From contig JAGRBM010000334.1 of assembly GCA_020434085.1 (NCBI GenBank), positions 1 through 18,162 of the forward strand: a stretch of DNA of 18,162 nucleotides, read 5' to 3'. Under the pieces are notes generated by a model that saw only the letters and a program-made list of their open reading frames with translations, was not told where the DNA came from and made no database searches. The position numbers and the translations under genes are program-made. How positions within the stretch are numbered: position 1 is the stretch's first letter; each line of letters begins with the position of its first letter. Source of the DNA: Chrysiogenia bacterium. GTDB lineage: Bacteria; JAGRBM01. Of the stretch, positions 1 to 6,678 are shown one piece after another.

Positions 1-55
1 AAAAAAATCACGGAAAAGGAGAAGAAGAGAAAGACGAAAGGCTTCACCACATTGC

Positions 56-95
56 GCTCCCCCGCAGCCGGGGGAGCTGTCCGGCAAGGCCGGAC
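56..95. repeat. REP-like double hairpin, unit A
   Basis: Two perfect stem-loops lie back to back. Positions 56-64 pair with 69-77 (9 bp, loop 65-68) and 79-85 pair with 89-95 (7 bp, loop AAG). The sequence continues into a G-run (97-103). The same two-hairpin architecture recurs in opposite orientation at 201-238, so this looks like one half of an inverted REP/BIME-like intergenic repeat pair. The hairpins are seen directly. That the unit is dispersed in the genome is inference; only two copies can be seen here. Confidence 0.55.
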
Positions 96-200
96 TGAGG
101 GGGCTCCCCGCGCGGGAGACAATCCGTCCACGCCTGCCCTGAGCCCGCCGAAGGGTGCACGATTCGGAGTCGGGAGTGGCGCTGCCTCGCGCCCCCATCA

Positions 201-238
201 GCCCCTGCGGGGCAGCTTCCCCCGGCGGCGGGGGAAGC
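201..238. repeat. REP-like double hairpin, unit B (inverted relative to unit A)
   Basis: Two perfect stem-loops: 201-205 with 209-213 (5 bp, loop TGC) and 215-224 with 229-238 (10 bp, loop GCGG). Read on the minus strand the order (C-rich/G-rich long stem, AGCT-like junction, short GC stem, TGAGGG/TGATGGG tail) matches unit A at 56-103. A further 8-bp stem (235-242 with 251-258) overlaps its right end. It starts 26 bp after the stop codon of the lipoprotein gene on the minus strand and may also stop or protect that transcript, although there is no T-tract. Confidence 0.5.
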
Positions 239-263
239 GCGCGAGGGTGCGCGCGCTTCGCGC

Positions 264-689
264 TTACCGCACCTGCGCCAGCAGGATCTCGATCCCGCTC
301 TGTCCGGGCTCGACCGGTTCGGGATACACGCCCTCGATGTCGCCGGCGCGCGGCATGGCGTCGCCGCTTCGTGAGAGGCGGGCCTTGATGGAGAGCGGGC
401 CGGTGAACTCGATGCCCGGGACCATGGAGTCCTTGGGGCCGAGCTCGAAGGCGAGCGGGAACCGGGGATCGGCGATGCGCTTGACCGCCGCGGGCGGGCC
501 GCTCTCGCTCTTGCGGGCGATGATGTAGAGGACGTTGCCGGGCTCGACGCTGGCGGCCTGGCTCAAAGTGATGACGCCGGTGACCGGCGCGCCGGGCGCC
601 TGGGGGGCCAGGGCTTCGGGAGCGGCCTGCTGCTCGCACGCGCCAGCAAAGAGGACGAGGACCAGAGCGATCAGGGAGAGACGACGCAT
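264..689 (-). CDS. Small lipoprotein with CcmI/CycH-type C-terminal domain
   Basis: A 141-residue protein. Residues 1-17 form a lipoprotein signal (MRR followed by a hydrophobic stretch, then AGAC), giving a lipid-modified Cys18. Glu follows the Cys, which favours the outer membrane. The start at 689 is chosen because AAGGAG lies 6 bases before the ATG; an in-frame start at 803 would bury the signal peptide. Residues about 40-130 (ITLSQAASVEPGNVLYIIARKS, then ADPRFPLAFELGPKDSMVPG, then the RLSRSGDAMPRAGDIEG region) read like the Ig-like C-terminal domain of the cytochrome c maturation factor CcmI/CycH, which helps present apocytochrome c to the haem ligation machinery. Here the domain stands alone, without the usual membrane and TPR parts and with no ccm genes nearby. 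The family assignment is from remembered motifs; the function in this cell is unknown. Confidence 0.75.
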   Translation of the reverse strand: MRRLSLIALVLVLFAGACEQQAAPEALAPQAPGAPVTGVITLSQAASVEPGNVLYIIARKSESGPPAAVKRIADPRFPLAFELGPKDSMVPGIEFTGPLSIKARLSRSGDAMPRAGDIEGVYPEPVEPGQSGIEILLAQVR

Positions 690-838
690 GGGAAACTCCT
701 TCAGGCGACGGCCGCGGCCGCCGTCCGGGGCTTTATAGCGCAGCCAATGAGAAAGCGAAGAGTACAGTGAAAACCTCGGGGCCTGCCGATCGGTACAGAG
801 CAAGGAGGGCGAAGTCCTTTGTGATATAGGTCAAATCT

Positions 839-867
839 TTGACTGTGTCGACCGGGATTGGTACAAT
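839..867 (+). promoter_or_regulatory. Sigma70-type promoter of the CheY-like gene
   Basis: A -35 box TTGACT (839-844) and a -10 box TACAAT (862-867) are separated by exactly 17 bp. Each box is one base from consensus. Transcription should start near 874, giving a leader of about 110 bases before the ATG at 986. This is the best vegetative promoter in the window. Confidence 0.7.
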
Positions 868-943
868 GCTTTTACTTAGTGAAGGGCAGTCGGGCGGGAC
901 TTTTCATGCTTTTCCTTTCGGGAAGGGGGAGCGATGCACTTGG

Positions 944-968
944 CCGCGGGGATGGCGATCTCCCGCGG
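944..968 (+). promoter_or_regulatory. Stable leader hairpin just before the RBS of the CheY-like gene
   Basis: Positions 944-950 (CCGCGGG) pair perfectly with 962-968 (CCCGCGG). The stem continues inside with GAT/ATC (951-953 with 958-960, T961 bulged) around a GGCG loop. The hairpin ends 3 bases before the Shine-Dalgarno sequence AGGAAGAGG (972-980). It could modulate ribosome access. No known riboswitch is recognised; a regulatory role is inference. Confidence 0.4.
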
Positions 969-985
969 GTCAGGAAGAGGCCTGT

Positions 986-1408
986 ATGCAGGAGCTTCGA
1001 ATACTGGTGGCCGACGATGCCGGCGTGATGCGGCACCTGCTCTCCCACTGGCTCAACAAGATGGTGCACTGCAAGCTGACCCTCGTAAATGACGGGCTCG
1101 AGGCCATCCGGGCCCTCCACGAGGCCTCCGAGCAATCGACTCCCTTCGACCTCATCATCACCGACATCAAGATGCCCCACGTCGACGGCATCCGCGTCAT
1201 TGAATACGTGCGCGAGAAGATGAGCGACCCGGAAACCCCGATCATTGTGATTACCAGCGTGGCCGCCCCGGCCATGCGCGAGAGGGCGCTGCAGCTGGGC
1301 GCGACGACCTACATCACCAAGCCGCTCAAGTACTACGAGCTCCTTCGCGCCATGCTGCGCCTGTTCGGAAAAGACTACCAGGAAATCGAAAAGCCGCTGG
1401 CCTGCTAG
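986..1408 (+). CDS. Single-domain CheY-like response regulator
   Basis: A 140-residue receiver domain with no output domain. Key receiver residues are all present: acidic pair Asp10-Asp11, phospho-acceptor Asp60 (LIITDIKMP), Thr90 (IVIT), Tyr109 as the switch aromatic, and Lys112-Pro113 (TKP). It should be phosphorylated at Asp60 by a histidine kinase and act by protein-protein contact in the cytoplasm. The start at 986 follows AGGAAGAGG with 5 bases of spacing and gives the normal N-terminus (LRILVADD). An upstream in-frame ATG at 839 overlaps the promoter and would add a non-conserved tail. No kinase gene is adjacent; the PAS sensor at the other end of the window is too far away to be called a partner. 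The specific role (motility, or stress phosphorelay) cannot be told. Confidence 0.9.
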   Translation: MQELRILVADDAGVMRHLLSHWLNKMVHCKLTLVNDGLEAIRALHEASEQSTPFDLIITDIKMPHVDGIRVIEYVREKMSDPETPIIVITSVAAPAMRERALQLGATTYITKPLKYYELLRAMLRLFGKDYQEIEKPLAC

Positions 1409-1409
1409 G

Positions 1410-1427
1410 GGGCGCTCCGCGCCCTTT
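1410..1427 (+). terminator. Weak intrinsic terminator after the CheY-like gene
   Basis: A perfect 6-bp stem (1410-1415 GGGCGC with 1419-1424 GCGCCC, loop TCC) starts one base after the stop codon and is followed by TTTCCT. The short T-run makes it a weak candidate. Confidence 0.4.
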
Positions 1428-1489
1428 CCTGGGCAAATCGCTCCCACTCACTGGGCGCCGCCCGCGGCGGCGGGTAGACTTGCCCGGAC

Positions 1490-2911
1490 ATGGCAAAGAA
1501 ATACCGCAACAAGATCGCCGGCCGGTGGAAGGGCGCGCGCAGCCACCAGAGCATTGTCTCCCCCTACAGCGGCAAGGCCGTGGGCGAGGTGGCGCTGGCC
1601 GGCGCCGCCGACTGCGAGGCCGCCATCGCCGCCGCGCATGAGGCGCTCGAGATCACCCGCGCCATGCCCTCCCACGCAAGGGCGCGCGCCTGCGCCGAGA
1701 CGGCCGCGGGAATCGAGCGCCGGGCCGACGAGCTCGCCGAGATGATCACCGCCGAGGCGGGAAAGCCCATCCAGTACTCGCGCGGCGAGGTGGCCCGCGC
1801 CGTGGCGACCTTCACCCTGGCGGCCGAGGAGGCCAAGCGCATGGGCGGCGAGGTCATCCCCATCGACCTGGCCGAGCGCACCGAAGGCTACCTGGCGCTT
1901 ACCGGGCGCTTCCCGCGCGGGGTGCTTTCGGCGGTCACGCCCTTCAACTTCCCGCTCAACCTGGTCGCCCACAAGATCGCCCCCGCCATGGCGACGGGCA
2001 CGCCGATTGTTTTGAAGCCCTCGCGTCAGGCCCCGCTCACCGCGCTGCTGCTGGCCGAGATCATCGAGGAGACGAGCTGGCCCGAAGGGGCGCTCAGCGT
2101 GCTGTACTGTGAGGACGAGGTGGCCGAGCAGCTCGTCACCGATGAGCGCATCGCGACCTTCTCGTTCACGGGCAGCGACCGGGTCGGCTGGATGCTTCGG
2201 AGCAAGGCGCCCAAGGCGAAGGTCGTGCTCGAGCTGGGCAGCGACGCCGCCGCCATCGTGTGCGCCGATGCCGATCTCGAATGGGTCGTCCCGCGCTGCG
2301 TGATCGGGGCGTTTGCCTACGCCGGCCAGATCTGCATCTCCACCCAGCGCATCCTCGTCGAGCAGAGCGTCCACGGCGCCTTCCTCGACGCCTTCCTGGC
2401 GCACGTGGAGAAACTCCCGGTGGGCGATCCCTCCGATTTAAAGACCGTGGTCGGCCCGGTCATCGACGAAGCGTCCGCGAATCGCATCGAAGAATGGACC
2501 GCTGAGGCCATCGATGCCGGCGCCAAGCGTCTGCTGGGCGGCAAGCGCGAGGGCAACGTGCTCTGGCCCACCGTGCTCACCGACCTGCCCGAGAACACCA
2601 CGCTCGGCTGCAGCGAAGTCTTCGGTCCGCTCGCCGTGATCGAGCCCTTCGAGGACTTCTCGGCCGCACTCACGCGCGTCAACGAGTCGCGCTACGGCCT
2701 GCAGGCCGGCCTCTTCACCAAGGACATCTCGCGGGCCTTCGAGGCCTGGCGCAAGCTCGACGTCGGCGGCTTGGTCGTGGGCGACTTCCCCATGCTCCGC
2801 GTGGACAACCATCCCTACGGCGGCGTCAAGGACTCGGGCACCGGCCGCGAAGGCGTCCGCCCCGCCATGGAAGAGCTGACGGAAGTGAAGACGCTGCTCA
2901 TCAAGACGTGA
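1490..2911 (+). CDS. NAD(P)-dependent aldehyde dehydrogenase
   Basis: A 473-residue protein of the ALDH superfamily, of normal length. It oxidises an aldehyde to the acid (or, in some subfamilies, to acyl-CoA) with NAD(P) in the cytosol. Visible catalytic elements are Asn153 in TPFNFP (oxyanion hole), Lys176 in VLKPS (cofactor binding), the FTGS turn, Glu248 in LELGSD (general base), the nucleophile Cys282 in GQICIS, and Glu376/Phe378 in SEVFGP (nicotinamide ribose contact). The general look (GRFPRGVLSAVTPFNFPLN) recalls the lactaldehyde/GapN-like ALDHs, but the substrate cannot be read from sequence. There is no clear Shine-Dalgarno sequence; a TAGACT -10-like hexamer at 1475-1480 raises the possibility of a leaderless or near-leaderless mRNA. 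The next gene starts 52 bp downstream on the same strand and may be co-transcribed. Confidence 0.92.
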   Translation: MAKKYRNKIAGRWKGARSHQSIVSPYSGKAVGEVALAGAADCEAAIAAAHEALEITRAMPSHARARACAETAAGIERRADELAEMITAEAGKPIQYSRGEVARAVATFTLAAEEAKRMGGEVIPIDLAERTEGYLALTGRFPRGVLSAVTPFNFPLNLVAHKIAPAMATGTPIVLKPSRQAPLTALLLAEIIEETSWPEGALSVLYCEDEVAEQLVTDERIATFSFTGSDRVGWMLRSKAPKAKVVLELGSDAAAIVCADADLEWVVPRCVIGAFAYAGQICISTQRILVEQSVHGAFLDAFLAHVEKLPVGDPSDLKTVVGPVIDEASANRIEEWTAEAIDAGAKRLLGGKREGNVLWPTVLTDLPENTTLGCSEVFGPLAVIEPFEDFSAALTRVNESRYGLQAGLFTKDISRAFEAWRKLDVGGLVVGDFPMLRVDNHPYGGVKDSGTGREGVRPAMEELTEVKTLLIKT

Positions 2912-2963
2912 GGGACTGCGTCCCTTTCATTTTGTCGAACCCTATCCAAGAACCTCAAGCACC

Positions 2964-3932
2964 ATGAAAGCCATCACCTGTAGCACCTACGGTTCCCCCG
3001 ATGTTTTGAAGCTCGAAGACATCCCCACGCCGAGTCCCGGCGCGGGGCAGGTGCTCGTGCGCGTGCGGGCGGCGTCGGTCAATGCCGGCGACTGGCACAT
3101 CCTGCGGGCCGATCCCTTTGTGGTGCGGCTTGAATTCGGGATGCTGCGGCCGAAGTTCGCCGTGCCCGGCATGGACGTGGCGGGCGTGGTGGAGGCCGTG
3201 GGCGAGGGGGCGCGCGCCTTCAAGCCGGGCGACGAGGTCTTCGGCGACCTGGCCGAGTGCGGCTGCGGCGCCTTTGCCGAGTTTGCGCTCGCGCCCGAGA
3301 GTGCGCTTGTACTGAAGCCGACGACACTGAATTTTGAGCAGGCAGCGGCCGTGCCCACTGCGGCGGTGACCGCGCTGCAGGGGCTTCGCAGCGAGGGGGG
3401 CATTGCGCCCGGAGAGCGCGTCCTCATCCACGGCGCCTCGGGCGGGGTGGGAAGCTTCGCGGTGCAGATCGCCAAAGCGCTGGGCGCGGAAGTGACGGCC
3501 GTGTGCAGCACGTCAAAGGTTGAAATGGTGCGCGAGCTCGGCGCCGATCAGGTCATCGATTACACGCGCGAAGATTTTGCCCGCGGCGGGGCGCGCTTTG
3601 ACAAAATCTTCGTCGCCTATGGCGAGCGCGGCATCTTCGAGTATGCCCGCGCGCTCGTTCCCGGCGGCACCTGCGTGGTGAGCGGCGGAAGTTTTTCCCA
3701 GTTCCTGCGATCCCTGGCACTCGGGCCGCTCGTTTCGCTCACAAAGAAGAAGCGCGTCGTGAGCCTGCTCCAGCACCCCGACGCGCAGGACCTTGCATTC
3801 GTGAAAGATCTGATCGAGAGCGGCAAACTCGCGCCGGTCATCGACCGGAGCTACCCATTGGCCGAAGTGCCCGAGGCGATCCGTTACGTCGAGCAGGGGC
3901 ACGCGCGGGGCAAGGTTGTCATTGCGGTGTAA
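2964..3932 (+). CDS. Zinc-independent MDR oxidoreductase (quinone reductase-like)
   Basis: A 322-residue medium-chain dehydrogenase/reductase. Residues 1-125 form the GroES-like substrate domain (VKAASVNAGDWHILR-like segment, then KPGDEVFG around 87-94). The Rossmann domain carries the NADPH motif HGASGGVG (156-163) followed by AVQIAKALGA. The GHE zinc-ligand motif of alcohol dehydrogenases is replaced by PGMDVAG, so no catalytic zinc is expected. This places it with NADPH-dependent quinone or enone reductases (RTN4IP1/quinone oxidoreductase branch). It lies 52 bp behind the aldehyde dehydrogenase on the same strand, which suggests joint work on reactive carbonyl compounds. No strong ribosome binding site is visible before the ATG. 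Substrate unknown. Confidence 0.88.
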   Translation: MKAITCSTYGSPDVLKLEDIPTPSPGAGQVLVRVRAASVNAGDWHILRADPFVVRLEFGMLRPKFAVPGMDVAGVVEAVGEGARAFKPGDEVFGDLAECGCGAFAEFALAPESALVLKPTTLNFEQAAAVPTAAVTALQGLRSEGGIAPGERVLIHGASGGVGSFAVQIAKALGAEVTAVCSTSKVEMVRELGADQVIDYTREDFARGGARFDKIFVAYGERGIFEYARALVPGGTCVVSGGSFSQFLRSLALGPLVSLTKKKRVVSLLQHPDAQDLAFVKDLIESGKLAPVIDRSYPLAEVPEAIRYVEQGHARGKVVIAV

Positions 3933-3963
3933 ACACAAGCCTGTGCGCTGTCAGCCCCGAAGC

Positions 3964-4048
3964 CTGTCATCCTGAGCGCCGCGAAGGATCGCGTGGAGAG
4001 GGCGAGGACGCGATTCGTCGGGCCGCGATCCGGCCCTCAGAATAACAG
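3964..4048. repeat. MITE/REP-like palindromic element with TGTCATCCTGAG ends
   Basis: The left end 3964-3976 (CTGTCATCCTGAG) and the right end 4036-4048 (CTCAGAATAACAG) are inverted copies, 11 of 13 positions matching. The 85-bp element fills the space between two convergent genes. It contains the GCGCCGCGAAGGATC block that follows this end sequence in a very widespread family of bacterial intergenic repeats (remembered pattern TGTCATnCTGAGCG..GCGAAGnATC). Inner parts are also partly palindromic (GATCGCG and CGCGATT). It holds no gene. Mobility is inference. Confidence 0.6.
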
Positions 4049-4069
4049 CCGCTTGAAAACCCGAATCAG

Positions 4070-4102
4070 CCAAACAAAAGGGACGGCCACCGGCCGTCCC
4101 TT
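4070..4102 (-). terminator. Intrinsic terminator of the OmpP1-like gene
   Basis: A perfect 11-bp stem (4078-4088 with 4092-4102, loop ACC). On the minus strand it is followed by TTTTGTTTGG, the expected U-rich tail, and it begins 25 bases after the stop codon of the leftward gene. On the plus strand no T-run follows, so it serves the minus-strand transcript. Confidence 0.8.
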
Positions 4103-4126
4103 CATCGTTGAATCGTAGGGCAATTC

Positions 4127-5440
4127 TCAGTTGTACCAGCCCAGCCCCAGCGAGGCGTAGTAGCGCAGGTCGCGCCCGTCGGCGGGCAGGTCGGGTTTTT
4201 CCTGGATGACGCCGCCCTGCAGGCGCACCGCCCACAGGCGAAGGGCCAGGCCGGCGGCCAGGCCGGTTTCATTCATGCCCGCGCGCAGGGTGACCACTTC
4301 CTTGAATTCCATTTCGGCGCCGATGCTGAATTTGTCGGCCAGGCTGACCTGGTCGCGGTTGAGGTCGCGGAAGTCGGCGCCCAGCTTGAAGCGGCCGATC
4401 TCGAACTGCTGCATGTAGGCAATGCCCACGTCTACGCTCATCGGGATGTCGTTGCCGTTTGCATTGGGGGCGGCAAAGGACGCGCCGCTCAGGCGCGTGC
4501 GGCCGATATCCTGCATGACGACGCCCAGTTGCATGCGCCCGTCCCGGAGGAAGGAGTCGTCGAGGCCGATCTCCTTGAGCGGCAGGTAGGCCATGGCGCC
4601 GATGTCGCCGCCCACGGTGAAGCTGGAGCTGTGATCGCAGGCGAATCCGCCTTCGGTGCCCGCGGCATTGGTGGGCGAGGAAGAGGCCGCGCAACCATCG
4701 CCGAAGGGAAGCACCAGATCGCCGTCGAAGTTGAAGTCGGGCATGTCGCCCGCGCCGGCGGGCGTGGTCGATGCGATGCCGTCGGGGATGTCGGCGAATA
4801 CGGCATCGGTCTGCCAGCGGTTGAATGCCTTTATGCTCGCGCCCAGGGTAAGCCATTCCTCCACGACGTCATAGGAGGCTCCGATCACGCCGCCGATGTC
4901 GGCGGTCTTTCGGGTGCGCAGGGTGTCGGTTCCGGCGACCGGAGAGACGGTTTCGGTAAAGGCATCCTGGATCGCGGCTTCGACCGTGTAGTCGAACAGG
5001 CCCGCCACGCCGAAGCCGAAGCGGCCTTTCTTCATGGTGAAGTAGCTCGTTGAATCGATGCGCGCGTAGATCGCATCGCCGCGGTGCTTGTCGAGGAAGG
5101 GCTGCACGTTGGTTTCATCGACGTCCTTGATGTCGTTGATGAAGCTCTGCGTGTCGCTGTTGGTCTCGGCGAGGATGGAGAGCGCCTGGAGTTCCCAGAC
5201 CGCGTCCTTGAGGTTGTCGCCGAAGAGGTCGCTGTCGGTCGTCTGGCCCGCTTCCTCGATGGCTCCAAGGCCTGCCGGGTTGTAGAAGAGGGCGTTGTAA
5301 CTGCCGCCGATGCCGACCTTCACGTTGCCCATGCCCATGGCCTGCGGGGTTCGCGGGTTGAAGGGCCTGCCCTGGGCGTGCGCCAAAATCGGGGTTGCCA
5401 GCACGAGGGCCAGCGCCATGAAAATGAATCTGATTCGCAT
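4127..5440 (-). CDS. OmpP1/FadL- or TraF-like outer-membrane beta-barrel protein
   Basis: A 437-residue exported protein. Residues 1-22 form a signal peptide ending ILAHA before Gln23. The N-terminal motif PQAMGMGNVKVGIGGSYNALFYNPAGL (about 32-58) is the hallmark of OmpP1/FadL-type barrels and of the related TraF_2 family. Long alternating strands follow (for example FGFGVAGLFDYTVEA, MQLGVVMQDIGRTRL, FKLGADFRDLN, VTLRAGMNETGLAAGLALRLW), and the chain ends in LGLGWYN. Residues about 70-120 look helical and may form a plug or periplasmic insert. Cys250 and Cys268 flank a small Gly/Ser-rich loop and could form a disulphide. The start at 5440 follows GGGAGATACGGATC and leaves a clean signal peptide; an in-frame start at 5515 would not. 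It may transport hydrophobic compounds or be structural; no ligand can be named. It is the last gene of the leftward run. Confidence 0.8.
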   Translation of the reverse strand: MRIRFIFMALALVLATPILAHAQGRPFNPRTPQAMGMGNVKVGIGGSYNALFYNPAGLGAIEEAGQTTDSDLFGDNLKDAVWELQALSILAETNSDTQSFINDIKDVDETNVQPFLDKHRGDAIYARIDSTSYFTMKKGRFGFGVAGLFDYTVEAAIQDAFTETVSPVAGTDTLRTRKTADIGGVIGASYDVVEEWLTLGASIKAFNRWQTDAVFADIPDGIASTTPAGAGDMPDFNFDGDLVLPFGDGCAASSSPTNAAGTEGGFACDHSSSFTVGGDIGAMAYLPLKEIGLDDSFLRDGRMQLGVVMQDIGRTRLSGASFAAPNANGNDIPMSVDVGIAYMQQFEIGRFKLGADFRDLNRDQVSLADKFSIGAEMEFKEVVTLRAGMNETGLAAGLALRLWAVRLQGGVIQEKPDLPADGRDLRYYASLGLGWYN

Positions 5441-5611
5441 GATCCGTATCTCCCTGAGTAAACACCGCCGCCCCCGGTCGGGTTCACACGTCCACGCACT
5501 GCCCATGTAGCACATCGCGGGGGCTCTGCCATAGCAGCGCGCTCTTCTTGTGCTCAGCTATAGCAACACGCCGGGCGCTCCGGTGTGACGCAACTCATGT
5601 TCGGCGAACTT

Positions 5612-6568
5612 TCAGCCCACCGGTTCGCGAAATTCGAGATCTTCGTCGGGCAGCGGGGTGTAGCGCTGGTGGGGGTGGGCCGGCTCGGTATGCACCGTCA
5701 CGTCGGCGATGCCCTCGACGTTTTCCTTGATGGCCGCGATCACATCGTGGGTGAGCACGTGGGCGCGCGTGACATTGAGATGCGGGGCGATCTGGATGTG
5801 CAGGTCCATGTAAATGGAGCCCGGCACCCCGCGCGTGCGCACCTTGTGGGCCGAGGCAACGCCGGGGACCTCGATCACGATCTTCTTGATGACATCGGGA
5901 TCGATGAGGGCGGTATCGGCCAGGTAGCGCAGGTTGCTGCGCAGAATGTCGACGCCGGCGTAGGCGATGAATACCGCCACGCCGCCGGCGGCGATGAGAT
6001 CGGCGAGCTGATAACCGGCGGCAACGAACACCGCTGCCGCCATGACGCCCAGGGTAACGAGCACGTCGGACTTGGTGTGGGTGGCGTCGCTGATGAGCAC
6101 CTGACTGCCAAGCTCGCGGCCCTTCCTGTGTTCCCAGACGGCGACGAAGATGTTGATCGCGAGCGTCAGGCCCAGCACGCCGAAGGTGGCAATCGATACC
6201 TCGGGCAGGTCGCCCACCTTGCCGTGAAACCGGGCAAGCGCGTCGGTCACCACGTCGTAGGCCACTACCAGCAGGGAGATACCGATGATGCCGGCGGCAA
6301 AGAGCTCGAATTTATAATGTCCGTAGGGGTGCTCTTCATCGGGCGGGTGGCTGGCGATCCAGACGCCCGCGAGGGCGATTGCGTTGTTGAGCATGTCGGT
6401 AAGGGAGTGGAAACCGTCGGCGCGCACCGAGAGGATGTGGAAGGCGTAGCCATACCAGATCTTCATGCCCGCCACGAACAGATTGAGCAGGGCTTCAATA
6501 TAGAGAACCCGCCGGACCGCCCGGTCACGCTGGCTGCCGGTATAAAGCTCTGGTGTGTGCGTCTCCAT
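5612..6568 (-). CDS. Cation diffusion facilitator (CDF) family metal transporter
   Basis: A 318-residue inner-membrane metal/proton antiporter of normal CDF length, with about six membrane segments between residues 22 and 205. The transport site is visible as His54-xxx-Asp58 in DGFHSLTDM (TM2) and His164-xxx-Asp168 in DATHTKSD (TM5). The loop motif HPYGHYKFE follows TM2, as in the FieF/ZitB group. The cytoplasmic C-terminal domain (about 210-300, with GVASAHKVRTRG and LNVTRAHVLTHDV) is the usual metal-sensing dimerisation fold. The 2His-2Asp site is the arrangement associated with zinc selectivity, in contrast to the Asp-Asp/His-Asp site of E. coli FieF. Zinc is therefore the best guess; other divalent metals are possible. 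It lies 110 bp downstream of queC and 171 bp upstream of the OmpP1-like gene start, all on the minus strand. Confidence 0.92.
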   Translation of the reverse strand: METHTPELYTGSQRDRAVRRVLYIEALLNLFVAGMKIWYGYAFHILSVRADGFHSLTDMLNNAIALAGVWIASHPPDEEHPYGHYKFELFAAGIIGISLLVVAYDVVTDALARFHGKVGDLPEVSIATFGVLGLTLAINIFVAVWEHRKGRELGSQVLISDATHTKSDVLVTLGVMAAAVFVAAGYQLADLIAAGGVAVFIAYAGVDILRSNLRYLADTALIDPDVIKKIVIEVPGVASAHKVRTRGVPGSIYMDLHIQIAPHLNVTRAHVLTHDVIAAIKENVEGIADVTVHTEPAHPHQRYTPLPDEDLEFREPVG

Positions 6569-6678
6569 CCCGCGGTGAATCTAGACCGCGCTTGCAGATG
6601 ATGGAAGTTGAAAGGCCAATTCAGGTGAGGGGCCAGCCCGCTCTGCTCGCAAGGGCGTTTACAAAGGCCCGGCCGGGC

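Noticed and set aside
52-528. Plus-strand ORF over the REP-like region and opposite the lipoprotein
   Set aside because: It is made of repeat sequence plus antisense of a gene with a clear lipoprotein signal; no motif is present.
934-1092. Short upstream ORF with GGGGGAG before its ATG, overlapping the CheY-like gene
   Set aside because: The encoded peptide is Gly/Ala/Arg-rich and has no sign of coding constraint. It is kept only as a possible regulatory feature of the leader, not as a gene.
872-1447. Long open frame on the minus strand opposite the CheY-like gene
   Set aside because: It is an antisense shadow of a well-supported receiver domain; the product is His/Gly-rich without any motif.
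1448-2404. 318-codon open frame opposite the aldehyde dehydrogenase
   Set aside because: High GC leaves antisense frames open. The predicted product is Gly/Arg/Asp-rich without a fold, and the opposite strand has all ALDH catalytic residues.
5585-6601. 338-codon open frame opposite the CDF transporter
   Set aside because: Antisense shadow; the CDF frame has both metal-site motifs and membrane segments.
6660-6678. GC palindrome after queC as a terminator
   Set aside because: GCCC-GGCC-GGGC followed by CTTTG is too short and poor in T to call with confidence.
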